This document shows positions 18,413-27,577 of a DNA stretch of 64,000 nt, in pieces; position 1 is the first letter of the stretch, and each line of letters opens with the position of its first letter. Made by a program: the position numbers and the translations under genes. The notes beneath the pieces were generated by a model. That model did not search any database, was not told where the DNA came from, and saw only the letters and a list, made by a program, of their open reading frames with translations. The stretch comes from Variibacter gotjawalensis. GTDB taxonomy: Bacteria; Pseudomonadota; Alphaproteobacteria; Rhizobiales; Xanthobacteraceae. The DNA is taken from positions 3,177,501-3,241,500 of the forward strand of contig NZ_AP014946.1 of NCBI RefSeq assembly GCF_002355335.1. The letters are read 5' to 3'.

Positions 18413-19348
18413 ATGCCGTATCCTGACCGTCAGCTTCCGCAGCAAAACGAAGTCTTTCTCGACCATGTCGGCTATTTCGTCGCCGACCTCGACGCCGCCG
18501 GAAACCAGCTCGAACGGCTCGGCTTCCAAGTTTCGCAGATCAATGTCCAAACCAATGCGGACGCAGCCGGCAAACTAACGCCGTCCGGCACGTCGAACCG
18601 TCTTGCCCGCCTCCGCCGCGGCTATCTGGAGATCCTCGCCGCGACGCACGACACGCCGCTCGCGGCGCAGTTCCGCAATCAGATCGCGCGCTACCAAGGC
18701 CTCCACCTCATCGCGATGGCGCATGACGATATTCCGGGGCAGCGCGAGCGGCTGATGAAATCCGGCTTTGCAATGCAGAGCGTCGTCCAGCTCGACCGCA
18801 AGGACGTGACGTTGCCGGGCGCACCGCGCGTTGCGTGGCAGGTGCTCAGGCCCGAGCCCGGCGTCATGGCCGAAGGCCGCGTGCAGTTCACGAAAAGCCT
18901 GACACCCGATGTGCTCTGGCAGGATCATCTCGTCGCGCACCCGAACGGCGCCGACGCACTCACGGACCTTATGCTCGTCAGCAACGACGCGGCGGAGGCA
19001 ACCGAGCGTTTCGCGCGCTATACCGACAAGCCGCTGCGTTTGTCGGCAGCGCTAACCACGGTCGAACTCGAACGCGGGCGCATCGTCATCACAAGCACTG
19101 ATAATGCCGAGGATTTCCTGCCAGGCTACAAAGCCGGCTCACTGCCCTACATGGCCGGCCAAGCGATCCGCTCGCGCGATCTCGCGCACACCCGCAAGAC
19201 GTTGACCGAGGCCGGTGTTGCACCTCTTGTCGACAAGACTAATTTGATCTTGCTCTCACCGAGCGACGCGCTCGGCAGCTTCATGCTGTTTCACGACGCA
19301 TCAGTGGATGCGCCCTGGCAAGTGCTCACCGATCTCAAAAATGGCTGA
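18413..19348 (+). CDS. VOC family (glyoxalase-like) protein
   Basis: Protein of 311 residues beginning MPYPDRQ, with a vicinal-oxygen-chelate fold. DHVGYFVADLDAAGNQLERLGF is a typical first beta-alpha-beta module, LHLIAMAHDDIPGQRERLMKSGF follows, and a second half has LMLVSNDAAEATERFARYTDKP. It resembles the Glyoxalase_3-type group. Metal ligands and substrate cannot be assigned. Open frame extends upstream to 18269, but that part overlaps the divergent MFS gene and reads unlike protein. Its end overlaps the convergent thiL stop by 14 bases. Confidence 0.82.
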   Translation: MPYPDRQLPQQNEVFLDHVGYFVADLDAAGNQLERLGFQVSQINVQTNADAAGKLTPSGTSNRLARLRRGYLEILAATHDTPLAAQFRNQIARYQGLHLIAMAHDDIPGQRERLMKSGFAMQSVVQLDRKDVTLPGAPRVAWQVLRPEPGVMAEGRVQFTKSLTPDVLWQDHLVAHPNGADALTDLMLVSNDAAEATERFARYTDKPLRLSAALTTVELERGRIVITSTDNAEDFLPGYKAGSLPYMAGQAIRSRDLAHTRKTLTEAGVAPLVDKTNLILLSPSDALGSFMLFHDASVDAPWQVLTDLKNG

Positions 19349-20339
19349 ACGAACCGGCCCCGGTGTCGAACACTTTGCCGTCGCGCGTGAACCGCGGCGG
19401 CGCATCGCCCACGACGATGCGGCCGATCTCAACCACATCGACTGAAGCCGCCTGCGCCGCGGCGATGAACGCGGCGCGCCGATCCTCAGCAACCGTGCAA
19501 ACGATCTCGTAGTCGTCGCCGCCCGTAAGTGCCGTGACCAAAGTATCCGGATTGTTCTCAACCGCAGCAGCCGCCGCCGTCGACAGCGGAATCCGCGTCA
19601 CATCGACGTCGGCCGAAACCCCGGATGCGAGACACAGCTTCGCCAGATCGCCGGCCAAACCGTCGGATACATCCATCGCGCTTGACGCATAGTCGCGGAT
19701 AGCCTTCGTCAAACCGACACGCGGATGTGGCACCAAATAGCGCCCGACCAGATAGTCGGCGGCAGCAAGGTCGATGCCCCATTGCGTCGCCGCCGCTCCA
19801 CCGCGCGGCAGGCGCAAGCCCAACGCCGCATCGCCGATCGTACCGGAAACGAAAATATGGTCGCCGGCTTGCGCGCCCTCACGATGCACCATCGTGCCGC
19901 GAGGCAATGTGCCGAGCGCCGTGATTGAAATCGTGATCGGCCCGGCCGTCGTGACAGTATCGCCGCCCAAGAGTGGACACGCGAATTCTTCCGCGTCCGC
20001 CTGCAGGCCGGCGCTGAACGCCGCGAGCCACGCGGTATCGACCGGCTTCGGCAAAGCCAACGCAAGCAGAAAGCCCGCAGGCACTGCGCCCTTCGCGGCG
20101 AGGTCCGAGAGGTTCACGCGCAACGCCTTCTGCGCGATCATGCGAGGCGGATCGTCCGGGAAGAAATGCACGCCCGCGACCAGCGCGTCCTTGGTCAGTA
20201 CAAGATCGTGACCGTCCGGCGGTGTGAAGAAAGCCGCATCATCACGCAAATCCATCGCGCCGGGCGCGAGCGCGATCGGGCGGAAGTATTCCGCGATCAA
20301 ACGATCCTCGCCGGATATGCGGGGATCGTCGCGTCCCAT
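19335..20339 (-). CDS. thiL: Thiamine-monophosphate kinase
   Basis: Phosphorylates thiamine monophosphate to the pyrophosphate cofactor. Protein of 334 residues with the N-terminal GEDRLIAEYF, a DDAAFF metal/ATP site, the FPDDPPRMIAQKALRVNLSDLAAKGA helix, the GGDTVTT glycine-rich loop and SAMDVSDGLAGDL. It is last in the glyA-nrdR-ribD-ribE-ribH-nusB-thiL cluster, and its ATG overlaps the nusB stop by one base (TGATG). The C-terminus converges on the VOC gene with a short overlap. Confidence 0.94.
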   Translation of the reverse strand: MGRDDPRISGEDRLIAEYFRPIALAPGAMDLRDDAAFFTPPDGHDLVLTKDALVAGVHFFPDDPPRMIAQKALRVNLSDLAAKGAVPAGFLLALALPKPVDTAWLAAFSAGLQADAEEFACPLLGGDTVTTAGPITISITALGTLPRGTMVHREGAQAGDHIFVSGTIGDAALGLRLPRGGAAATQWGIDLAAADYLVGRYLVPHPRVGLTKAIRDYASSAMDVSDGLAGDLAKLCLASGVSADVDVTRIPLSTAAAAAVENNPDTLVTALTGGDDYEIVCTVAEDRRAAFIAAAQAASVDVVEIGRIVVGDAPPRFTRDGKVFDTGAGSFSHF

Positions 20340-20836
20340 CAGGAGCTCTTCGCGAGTTCGTCGGGCCGCGCGGTCTTCGCAAGTTCGTGCAGCACCGCGT
20401 TGATCATGCCGGTCTCGTCTTTGTCGACGAAAGCATGCGCAACGTCGACATACTCCGAGATGATCACGCGTGCCGGAATATCGCTGCGCTTCTCGAGTTC
20501 AAACAAACCCGCGCGGAGCACGGCACGCATCAGCGCTTCGATGCGTTTGAGCGGCCACCCCTTCGTCAACGCGGCATCGATCAACGGATCGAGCGAGCGT
20601 TGCCGCTCGACGACACCCGACACGACGTCGCGGAAAAACGCCGCGTCGGTCGGAAGATACTGCGAGCCTTCGACCTCCTGGCCGATCCAGTGGCTCTCGA
20701 ACTCCGCGAAGATCTCGTTGATGCCTTTGCCGGCGAGGTCCATCTGGTACAGCGCTTGAACGGCGGCCAGCCGCGCGGCACCGCGCCGGTTGGCTTTACG
20801 CTCTTCGTTCTTCGGGCGCTCGGCGGTTGCCATCAT
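20339..20836 (-). CDS. nusB: Transcription antitermination factor NusB
   Basis: Protein of 165 residues of the NusB/TIM44 RNA-binding fold that joins the rRNA antitermination complex with NusE. Recognised from NRRGAARLAAVQALYQMDL near the N-terminus, DAALTKGWPLKRIEALMRAVLRAGLFEL and ISEYVDVAHAFVDKDETGMINAVL. Its start overlaps the ribH stop by four bases (ATGA), so translation is coupled. Confidence 0.95.
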   Translation of the reverse strand: MMATAERPKNEERKANRRGAARLAAVQALYQMDLAGKGINEIFAEFESHWIGQEVEGSQYLPTDAAFFRDVVSGVVERQRSLDPLIDAALTKGWPLKRIEALMRAVLRAGLFELEKRSDIPARVIISEYVDVAHAFVDKDETGMINAVLHELAKTARPDELAKSS

Positions 20837-21324
20837 GCGCCCGCTGCCAGTCGGCGTTTGAGCGCAACGAGACCGAGCGCCGCGCGCACCGCGTCGCCGC
20901 CTTTGTCACCGCGATCGAGCGCTGCTCGCGCCATCGCCTGATCCTCAGTGTCAACCGTGAGAATGCCGTTGCCGACCGGGAAGCCGTCCGCGATCGCGAT
21001 GTCCATCAACGCACGCGCCGATTCACCTGCCACGATGTCGTAGTGGCTGGTCTCGCCGCGGATCACGCAGCCGAGCGCTACGGCGCCGTCATACGGACGG
21101 CCGGCAGCTTCTGCGGCATCGCGCGCGATCACGATCGCGGTCGGAATTTCGAGAGCACCCGCAACGTTGATGCGCTCGGCGGTCGCACCGGCCTTGCTCA
21201 GCGCGCGGCTCGCGCCGAGCCACAATGCTTCGCCGATCACCTCGTAATAGCGCGCCTCGATCACGAGGATATGCGCGCCTTCGGCGCCTTCGACTTTCGT
21301 GATGCTGCGTTTGGCTTCGGCCAT
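20833..21324 (-). CDS. ribH: 6,7-dimethyl-8-ribityllumazine synthase
   Basis: Penultimate step of riboflavin synthesis. Protein of 163 residues with the lumazine-synthase pattern: ARYYEVIGEAL, GALEIPTAI phosphate-binding segment, GCVIRGETSHYDIV with the catalytic histidine, and GNGILTVDTEDQA. The 82-base gap to ribE contains a small inverted repeat followed by a short T tract (about 21328-21355) that might attenuate, but no FMN riboswitch aptamer was recognised. Confidence 0.95.
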   Translation of the reverse strand: MAEAKRSITKVEGAEGAHILVIEARYYEVIGEALWLGASRALSKAGATAERINVAGALEIPTAIVIARDAAEAAGRPYDGAVALGCVIRGETSHYDIVAGESARALMDIAIADGFPVGNGILTVDTEDQAMARAALDRGDKGGDAVRAALGLVALKRRLAAGA

Positions 21325-21406
21325 TCAAAAATTACCCGTGTTTCGCCCGGGTGAGTAGCAAGCCCTGCCCCGGCAAACAAGGCATGGCAGCCGTGAGGCC
21401 TATCAC

Positions 21407-22012
21407 TTATCGGGTTTCGATCAGCCGCGCTGCGTAGCGCGCCATTTGGTCGACTTCGAGATTAACCTTGTCGCCTTCCTTCAGGCGCCCGATCGTCGTC
21501 ACTTTCAACGTATGCGGGATGATCAACACCGAGAACATGTCTTCCGCGACCGTATTCACGGTCAGCGAGACGCCGTCGAGCGCGACAGACCCCTTTTGCG
21601 CGATGAACCGCGACAGCTCTTTCGGCGCGCGAAACGTCAACCGGGCCATGTCGGGCAGGTCTTCGCGCCGGACCAATTCGGCCAAACCGTCGACATGTCC
21701 CGAAACGATATGGCCGCCGAGCTCGTCACCGATTTTGAGCGAGCGTTCGAGATTGATCGGGCTGCCGACCTGCCAGCCGCCCACCGTGGTGATGGCCAAG
21801 GTCTCGGCCGCCGCGTCCACATCGAAGACGTTGCGGTTGCCGCGCTTGCCCTTGTCGACGACCGTCAGACACACACCGGAGCAGGCAATCGATGCACCGA
21901 GGTCAATTCCGGCGGCGTCGTAGACGCAGGCGATCGACAAACGGCTCAGCCCCTCGGCCTTAGCCTCGAGGCCAACCAGTTCTCCGACGTCGGTCACGAT
22001 CCCGGTAAACAT
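21407..22012 (-). CDS. ribE: Riboflavin synthase, alpha subunit
   Basis: Dismutates two lumazine molecules to riboflavin. Protein of 201 residues starting [10 protein letters not shown], the invariant N-terminus of the family, and made of two homologous lumazine-binding repeats (CSGVCLTVV in the first, ALDGVSLTVN in the second). The ATG at 22012 overlaps the ribD stop by one base (TGATG), which decides this start over a longer upstream frame. Also called ribC in some organisms. Confidence 0.95.
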   Translation of the reverse strand: MFTGIVTDVGELVGLEAKAEGLSRLSIACVYDAAGIDLGASIACSGVCLTVVDKGKRGNRNVFDVDAAAETLAITTVGGWQVGSPINLERSLKIGDELGGHIVSGHVDGLAELVRREDLPDMARLTFRAPKELSRFIAQKGSVALDGVSLTVNTVAEDMFSVLIIPHTLKVTTIGRLKEGDKVNLEVDQMARYAARLIETR

Positions 22013-23148
22013 CAGGCCCTTACATAGTCCGCGTAGCTGTCGTCGCCACAGGTCATCGACACGATCTCGCGGAAGCGCTCCGACCCGGTGATCGCTTCGA
22101 TCGGCAATCCATCGAGCGCCGGCACACCTTCGTCGCCGATCGTGATCGGCCCACGCATGATCGTCGCCTCGTCGACCAAGTCCTCGTTGAGCAGCGCACG
22201 CGCGAGGATCGGCCCGCCCTCGACCATCAGGCTTGTGATACCGCGCGCCGCGAGCGCGTTGAGCGAGCCTTCGAGCCGCACGCGGCCATCCTCGGTCCGC
22301 ACCCGGATAACTTCGATGCCGCGCGACTGCAGCGCGCGCTCGGCCTCGACCGGCGCATCGACGCCCGTGATCACCCACAATGGCGCATCGTCGACGGTTT
22401 GAACCAGGCGATTGTCGACCGGCAGGCGCAAGTTTGTATCGAACACCACGCGCACCGGCGAGCGCGCTAGCATGCCGGGCAACCGGCAGGTGAGCGAGGG
22501 ATTGTCCGCCATCGCGGTGCCGACACCGACCGCAATCGCATCGCTCATCGCGCGCATCATGTGAACGCGCGCGCGTGTTTCTTCGCCCGTGATCGCCGCC
22601 GGCTTACGGCCCGGCAGGCCGACCTTGTCGTCGCTCGACAGCGCCAGCTTGAGCATCACATGCGGCCGGCCGTCCTGCATACGCCGCATATGCCCGACGA
22701 GATTGCGCCGCACCTCGTCGCCGCCAAGACCGACATCGACCTGAACGCCGGCGGCGCGCAGACGGCGATGCCCTGCCCCCGTCACCGACGGGTTGGCATC
22801 GTCCATCGCCGACACCACGCGGCGAATGCCGGCTCCGAGGATTGCGTCGGCGCAAGGCGGCGTCTTGCCGTGATGCGAGCAAGGCTCGAGCGTAACGTAG
22901 AGCGTACCGCCGCGCGCAGCCGTGCCGGCCTGGCGCAGCGCTTCCGTTTCGGCGTGAGGTCGTCCACCGGGCTGCGTCGCACCGCGCCCGACGACGATCG
23001 GACCGTTGGGCCCATCCTGCACGACGACCGCGCCGACAGCCGGATTGGGCCACGTGCGCCCAAGCATGCGGCGGCCCATGCGGATGGCAAGATCCATCAT
23101 GCGCACGTCAATTTCAGGATCGATACGAAGCGCCTCTGCGACGCTCAT
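22012..23148 (-). CDS. ribD: Bifunctional riboflavin biosynthesis deaminase/reductase RibD
   Basis: Protein of 378 residues catalysing two early riboflavin steps. The N-terminal zinc deaminase domain shows [10 protein letters not shown] and [13 protein letters not shown]. The C-terminal reductase domain shows the long [13 protein letters not shown] and [12 protein letters not shown] segments of RibG_C. It overlaps nrdR by four bases at its start (ATGA) and ribE by one at its end. Confidence 0.95.
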   Translation of the reverse strand: MSVAEALRIDPEIDVRMMDLAIRMGRRMLGRTWPNPAVGAVVVQDGPNGPIVVGRGATQPGGRPHAETEALRQAGTAARGGTLYVTLEPCSHHGKTPPCADAILGAGIRRVVSAMDDANPSVTGAGHRRLRAAGVQVDVGLGGDEVRRNLVGHMRRMQDGRPHVMLKLALSSDDKVGLPGRKPAAITGEETRARVHMMRAMSDAIAVGVGTAMADNPSLTCRLPGMLARSPVRVVFDTNLRLPVDNRLVQTVDDAPLWVITGVDAPVEAERALQSRGIEVIRVRTEDGRVRLEGSLNALAARGITSLMVEGGPILARALLNEDLVDEATIMRGPITIGDEGVPALDGLPIEAITGSERFREIVSMTCGDDSYADYVRA

Positions 23149-23618
23149 TTCTTGTCGTCCGGCTCTTCCCGCGAGGACAGCTCGCCGATGACGGCGTTGA
23201 AATCCTTGGCCTCACGGAAATTGCGGTAAACCGAGGCGAAGCGCACATACGCAACGTCATCGACGTCGCGCAGATTCTTCATCACGCTCTCGCCGATCGT
23301 CTCCGTCGAAATCTCGTTCTCGCCATCGCTTTCGAGGTCTCGGACGACTTTCGACACGACACGCTCGATCGTTTCCGGCTCGACCGGCCGCTTGCGCAGC
23401 GCGATCTGCAACGAGCGTTGCAGCTTATCCCGATCGAACGGCACGCGGCGTCCGTTGCGCTTCATCACGGTCAATTCGCGCAGCTGCACGCGCTCAAACG
23501 TCGTGAAGCGGAAGCCACACGACAGACACACGCGGCGACGCCGGATCGCGGCCGAATCTTCGGTCGGCCGTGAATCCTTGACCTGCGTGTCGAGGCTATT
23601 GCAGCTCGGGCAGCGCAT
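23145..23618 (-). CDS. nrdR: Transcriptional repressor NrdR
   Basis: Repressor of ribonucleotide reductase genes, 157 residues. The zinc ribbon has two CxxC pairs (MRCPSC near residue 3 and CLSCGFRF near 31), followed by an ATP-cone domain ([30 protein letters not shown]). It starts three bases after the glyA stop, so it belongs to the same transcript. Confidence 0.96.
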   Translation of the reverse strand: MRCPSCNSLDTQVKDSRPTEDSAAIRRRRVCLSCGFRFTTFERVQLRELTVMKRNGRRVPFDRDKLQRSLQIALRKRPVEPETIERVVSKVVRDLESDGENEISTETIGESVMKNLRDVDDVAYVRFASVYRNFREAKDFNAVIGELSSREEPDDKK

Positions 23619-23621
23619 CCG

Positions 23622-24932
23622 TTAGCCGTTATAGATCGGGAAGCGTCCGACCAGGGTCTTCACCTTCTCGCGCACTGCGGCCTCAACCAGCGAGTCCTCG
23701 GTCGTGCCCTTCTGCGACAGCACGTCGAGCACTTCGGTGATCAGATCGCCGATTTGCTTGAACTCCGCGATGCCGAAGCCGCGCGTCGTTCCGGCCGGCG
23801 TGCCAAGGCGAATGCCCGACGTTACGGCCGGCTTCGCGGGATCGAACGGGATGCCGTTCTTATTGCAGGTGATGTGAGCGCGGCCGAGCGCCTCCTCGGA
23901 AACTTTGCCGGTGAGATTCTTCGGGCGCAGATCGACCAGCATGAGATGCGTGTCGGTGCCGCCCGACACGATGTCGAAACCGCGCGATTTGAGCGTCTCG
24001 GCCAGCGCTTTCGCGTTGTCGACGATAGCCTTCGCATAAGCGCGGAACGACGGCTGCAGCGCTTCGCCGAACGCAACGGCCTTCGCGGCGATCACATGCA
24101 TCAGCGGGCCGCCTTGCGTGCCCGGGAACACCGCCGAATTGACGCGCTTTGCGAGGTCTTCCTCGTTGGTCAGCACGAAGCCGCCGCGCGGACCGCGCAA
24201 CGTCTTGTGCGTCGTCGAGGTGACGAGATGCGCATGCTCGATCGGATTCGGATGAATGCCGCCCGCGACCAAACCCGCAAAATGCGCCATGTCGACCATC
24301 AGACGCGCGCCAACGGAATCCGCAATCTCACGGAACCGGCGGAAATCGATCGTGCGCGGATAAGCAGAGCCACCAGCAACGATCAGCTTCGGGCGATGCT
24401 CGGTCGCGAGGCGCGCGACTTCATCATAATCGATGCGTTGATCGTCCTGCCGCACGCTGTACGGCACGATGTTGAACCACTTGCCCGAATAGTTCACCGG
24501 CGAGCCATGCGTGAGATGTCCGCCGGCGGCGAGATTGAGCCCCATGAACGTGTCGCCGGGCTGCATCACGGCCATGAACGCCGCGAGGTTAGCCGACGCA
24601 CCGGAATGCGGCTGCACGTTCGCAAACTTGGCGCCGAAGAGCTTCGTCACGCGCTCGATCGCGAGCGTCTCGACCTCGTCGACATACTGGCAACCGCCGT
24701 AGTAGCGCTTACCCGGGTAGCCTTCCGCATACTTGTTCGTCAGCACCGAGCCTTGTGCTTCGAGCACGGCCCGGCTGACGATGTTTTCCGACGCGATCAA
24801 TTCGATCTCGTCGCGCTGGCGGCCCAGCTCCTTGCCGATCATCTGGAAAATAGCCGGATCGGCGTCGGCCAAACTGGCGGTGAAAAAATCGCTGGCTTTC
24901 GTCGCTTGCGCGGACGACGGAGAAGCGGTCAT
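23622..24932 (-). CDS. glyA: Serine hydroxymethyltransferase
   Basis: PLP enzyme converting serine and tetrahydrofolate to glycine and methylene-THF. Protein of 436 residues. It shows [13 protein letters not shown] near the N-terminus, the [12 protein letters not shown] block and the PLP-lysine motif [14 protein letters not shown]. The ATG at 24932 is preferred; an in-frame extension to 25034 has no family similarity. It heads the minus-strand cluster; the 222-base divergent gap to the RYGSRG protein should hold its promoter. No glycine riboswitch was recognised there. Confidence 0.96.
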   Translation of the reverse strand: MTASPSSAQATKASDFFTASLADADPAIFQMIGKELGRQRDEIELIASENIVSRAVLEAQGSVLTNKYAEGYPGKRYYGGCQYVDEVETLAIERVTKLFGAKFANVQPHSGASANLAAFMAVMQPGDTFMGLNLAAGGHLTHGSPVNYSGKWFNIVPYSVRQDDQRIDYDEVARLATEHRPKLIVAGGSAYPRTIDFRRFREIADSVGARLMVDMAHFAGLVAGGIHPNPIEHAHLVTSTTHKTLRGPRGGFVLTNEEDLAKRVNSAVFPGTQGGPLMHVIAAKAVAFGEALQPSFRAYAKAIVDNAKALAETLKSRGFDIVSGGTDTHLMLVDLRPKNLTGKVSEEALGRAHITCNKNGIPFDPAKPAVTSGIRLGTPAGTTRGFGIAEFKQIGDLITEVLDVLSQKGTTEDSLVEAAVREKVKTLVGRFPIYNG

Positions 24933-25154
24933 TCGAAATCCTCGGATATGGCGAAGCGCGGAGCGAACATAGGCCCGCGTGAGCAAGTGCGAGATAACAC
25001 AAGGCGGCCCGCAGCGCCAAGACGCTCCGTCCACTGTCCCGCGTCAACCAAACGGGGAAATTATTACCACGCCGCCCCGATTTATGCTTTGATGTGAAGG
25101 CTTTGCTGTCAGGCAGACCTCACAATCAAGAAGACTGGAAGGGGATACTGGCGT

Positions 25155-26039
25155 ATGTCGTGGAAAATATTCGGCGCGGCGGTTTTGCTGGCCGCCGGCC
25201 TGCTGGACACAGGAGTCGCAGCAGCAAGCAGCAATAATAACGAGATTGCGAACCAAGATAATCTAGCCGTATCGGCGCAAAATCGGCGCGGCGGGGGCAG
25301 TTTCCGAGGTGGCGGCAGCTTCCGTGGCGGTGGGTTTCGCGGTGGCGGGCGCCCGAACTTCGGTGGGGGTCGTCCGAATTTCCGCCCGTCTTACGGCGGC
25401 CGGCCATCAGGCGGTCGTCCGACCGGCGGCGGTCACGCGCGCTACGGCAGCCGTGGCACCACCACGGGCGGTCACGCCCGTTACGGCAGCCGAGGGACGA
25501 CTACAGGCGGCCATTATCGGTACGGCAGCCGGGGCCCGACAGGCGGCCACTACCGCTATGGTAGCCGAGGCACAACGGGCGGGCACTATCGATACGGTAG
25601 CCGTGGCACTACGGGCGGTCATTACCGATATGGCAGCGCCGGCAATCACTACCGCTACGGCAGCCGCGGCTTCCATCGCCGCAGCTACAGCTGGGGCACG
25701 ACCTACACGCCAGGCTATGTTGCACCTGTCGCTCCGGCATATCCGGTGACGCCGTCCTATCCGGCAGCGCCCTCGTACCCAGCAGCGTCCCCGGCCCCGC
25801 GCCCGGTTTGCTACAGCTGCGGTGGCTGGACGCAGAACGGCTGCTACATGTCCTACCGCAAGTTCGTCGACGACAACGGCCGCGCTTGGCTCCGCTGCGT
25901 CGAGCGCTGCGAGACCGAGCCGCCGGAGCAATCGCCGCAGCCTCAGGGCGGATATCCTCCGCAAGGCGCTCCACAAGGTGGCTATCCGCCGCCGCAGGGC
26001 GGTTATCCGCAGAACGAGCCGATCCCGCAGCCGCAGTGA
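25155..26039 (+). CDS. Secreted RYGSRG-repeat, Gly/Arg-rich protein with Cys-containing C-terminal module
   Basis: Uncharacterised protein of 294 residues. Order of parts: a signal peptide (about 1-25); a GGGSFRGGG/GGRPNF low-complexity region (45-93); seven copies of H(A/Y)RYGS(R/A)G between residues 94 and 172, spaced 13, 13, 12, 12, 12 and 9 residues; a Pro/Tyr/Ala linker with PSYPAAP repeats; a compact five-cysteine module (CYSCGGW, NGCYMSY, LRCVERCE; residues about 217-255); and a Gln/Pro/Gly tail. The first region recalls RNA-binding RGG proteins, but the signal peptide argues for the envelope. The Cys module may be the folded functional part. A clear intrinsic terminator follows. Confidence 0.8.
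   Translation: MSWKIFGAAVLLAAGLLDTGVAAASSNNNEIANQDNLAVSAQNRRGGGSFRGGGSFRGGGFRGGGRPNFGGGRPNFRPSYGGRPSGGRPTGGGHARYGSRGTTTGGHARYGSRGTTTGGHYRYGSRGPTGGHYRYGSRGTTGGHYRYGSRGTTGGHYRYGSAGNHYRYGSRGFHRRSYSWGTTYTPGYVAPVAPAYPVTPSYPAAPSYPAASPAPRPVCYSCGGWTQNGCYMSYRKFVDDNGRAWLRCVERCETEPPEQSPQPQGGYPPQGAPQGGYPPPQGGYPQNEPIPQPQ
25434..25670 (+). repeat. In-gene tandem repeat coding for seven HxRYGSRG units
   Basis: Seven copies of an imperfect 36-39-base unit inside the coding sequence above. Third-codon positions differ between copies (cggtac, cgctat, cgatac), so the amino-acid repeat is conserved while the DNA has drifted. That suggests selection on the peptide rather than a very recent expansion. Confidence 0.85.
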
Positions 26040-26058
26040 TCGGATCCACAACAAAAAA

Positions 26059-26085
26059 GGCCCGGGAAACCGGGCCTTTTCTTTT
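26059..26085 (+). terminator. Intrinsic terminator after the repeat protein
   Basis: Seven-base-pair stem GGCCCGG/CCGGGCC with a GAAA tetraloop, followed by TTTTCTTTT. An upstream A tract is present, so it may also serve the convergent L,D-transpeptidase. Confidence 0.88.
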
Positions 26086-26101
26086 AAATCAACGATGCCG
26101 A

Positions 26102-27361
26102 TCAACCGCGCTGCGCGACCTGCCCCAAGCCATCGCGATTGTAGATATCATCGCGAAACTGCACGACGCCGTCCGGCGTCGCCCATGCCGTCACATACAC
26201 CCAGTGCAGCGGAACGGGCTTGATCATGCGCGCATCCTTCCGCTCGCCGCTCTTGATCGCCTGATCGACTTCAGGACGCGACCAATTCGGCGTTTCGGCA
26301 AGAAGCCACGTGACGAAGTCGCGCACGTTCTGCACGCGTACGCAGCCCGACGAGTGAAAGCGGAAATCGTCGCCGAAGAGATTCTTCGACGGCGTATCGT
26401 GCATGTAGACGCCGTGCGGGCTCGGGAAGTTGATCCGGATCGAGCCCATCGAATTGAAGTCACCCGGATCCTGCCGGAAGCGATAGTTCACGGCTTCCTG
26501 CGAGTACCAGTTGATCTGGCCCGGCGGGACTTCGACGCCCTTGGGGTCGTAAACGCGGATGCGTTGCTTCACCAAATAGTCCGGCTCGGCCTGCATTTTC
26601 GGGATCAAGTCTTTCCGCACGATCGAGACCGGCACGGTCCAGAACGGGTTGAAGTTGACCTCGACGATACGGCTGTTGATATCCGGCGACGCCCGATCCG
26701 GCTTCCCGACGATCGCGGTGTGACGCGTGACGACGACGCCGTTCTCGATCGTCTCGATCTGGGCAGCCGGCAGATTGCACATCACGAAACGCGGCGGCAG
26801 CGACGATCCCATCGCGCGCAATCGCGGAAGATTGGTCTTGAGCTGATTGAGCCGCGCCTGCGCTGGCACATTCATCGCCGCCAGCGTCGCTTCATTGACG
26901 CGACCATCGACGGTCAACCCGTGACGCGCCTGGAAGCGCCGCACGGCCTGCTCGACGTAGGTATCATAGATGTCGCCCTGCCCGGCATTCGGGTCGAGAT
27001 CGCTGCCCGCCGTCAGCCGCTGGCGCAACGCGACGACGCCTGCGCTCTTACGCCCGACACGCAGCGGCTCTTTTGGGATCGCGGGCCAACCGCCGCGCGC
27101 GACGATCGCCTCATAGCTCGGGATCGCCTGCTCGGTTGTCTCGACCGTCGCGGGCGATAACGTCGGCAGCGTCGACTTCGGCATGCGAACTGTTCGCGAG
27201 GCAGAGTCGAAGCCGCCGCCATCTTGTCCGCGCTGGTTCTGTTCCATGAGCTGATCGAGCAAAGTTTCCTGCGCGCGCGCCTTTGTCGCTAGCGCGGCGG
27301 CACCAAATATACCGGCAGCGCCTAAAAACCCGCGCCGGGTGTGTTTGCCGATAAGTGTCAT
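26102..27361 (-). CDS. L,D-transpeptidase family protein (YkuD domain)
   Basis: Periplasmic peptidoglycan cross-linking enzyme of 419 residues. A twin-arginine-like signal (TRRGFLGAAGIFGAAAL) ends near ARAQE. A peptidoglycan-binding-1-type repeat follows (YDTYVEQAVRRFQARHGLTVDGRVNEATLAAMNVP). The YkuD catalytic domain has HDTPSKNLF and HSSGCVRVQN with the nucleophile cysteine. The ATG at 27361 starts directly ahead of the signal peptide; the longer frame to 27487 is rejected. The MarR gene immediately upstream on the same strand resembles LdtR, which in Liberibacter and Sinorhizobium controls the L,D-transpeptidase ldtP, so this is a probable ldtP counterpart. Confidence 0.9.
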   Translation of the reverse strand: MTLIGKHTRRGFLGAAGIFGAAALATKARAQETLLDQLMEQNQRGQDGGGFDSASRTVRMPKSTLPTLSPATVETTEQAIPSYEAIVARGGWPAIPKEPLRVGRKSAGVVALRQRLTAGSDLDPNAGQGDIYDTYVEQAVRRFQARHGLTVDGRVNEATLAAMNVPAQARLNQLKTNLPRLRAMGSSLPPRFVMCNLPAAQIETIENGVVVTRHTAIVGKPDRASPDINSRIVEVNFNPFWTVPVSIVRKDLIPKMQAEPDYLVKQRIRVYDPKGVEVPPGQINWYSQEAVNYRFRQDPGDFNSMGSIRINFPSPHGVYMHDTPSKNLFGDDFRFHSSGCVRVQNVRDFVTWLLAETPNWSRPEVDQAIKSGERKDARMIKPVPLHWVYVTAWATPDGVVQFRDDIYNRDGLGQVAQRG

Positions 27362-27524
27362 ATAACCGCCCGCTGCCGCACTATCCCGCAGCGCACAGCC
27401 GAAACTGGCGCAACGACTTGTAAACCATACGCCGGTGCCCGAATGCCCAAAAACATTAACCCCGATGCCAAGTCTCGCTAAAAACAAGCGGCGGCAATTT
27501 TATGTTCTGGCTCACAACCAAACG

Positions 27525-27546
27525 AAAAAAGCGCTCCGAAGAGCGC
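27525..27546 (-). terminator. Intrinsic terminator downstream of the MarR/LdtR-like gene
   Basis: On the minus strand, GCGCTC-TTCG-GAGCGC followed by six T. It lies 30 bases after the regulator's stop, so the L,D-transpeptidase needs its own promoter within 27362-27524. Confidence 0.85.
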
Positions 27547-27577
27547 CTTTCCGAAGAGCCTCGCAGGGCCATCCGTC

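Noticed and set aside
21325-21406. FMN riboswitch between ribH and ribE
   Set aside because: The gap is too short for the aptamer and lacks its conserved AGGG-type core; only a small inverted repeat is present.
23754-25097. Plus-strand frame of 447 codons
   Set aside because: Shadow of glyA; Arg/His-rich, no family features.
24933-25154. Glycine or SAM-type riboswitch upstream of glyA
   Set aside because: No recognisable aptamer core or paired helices of those classes in the 222-base region.
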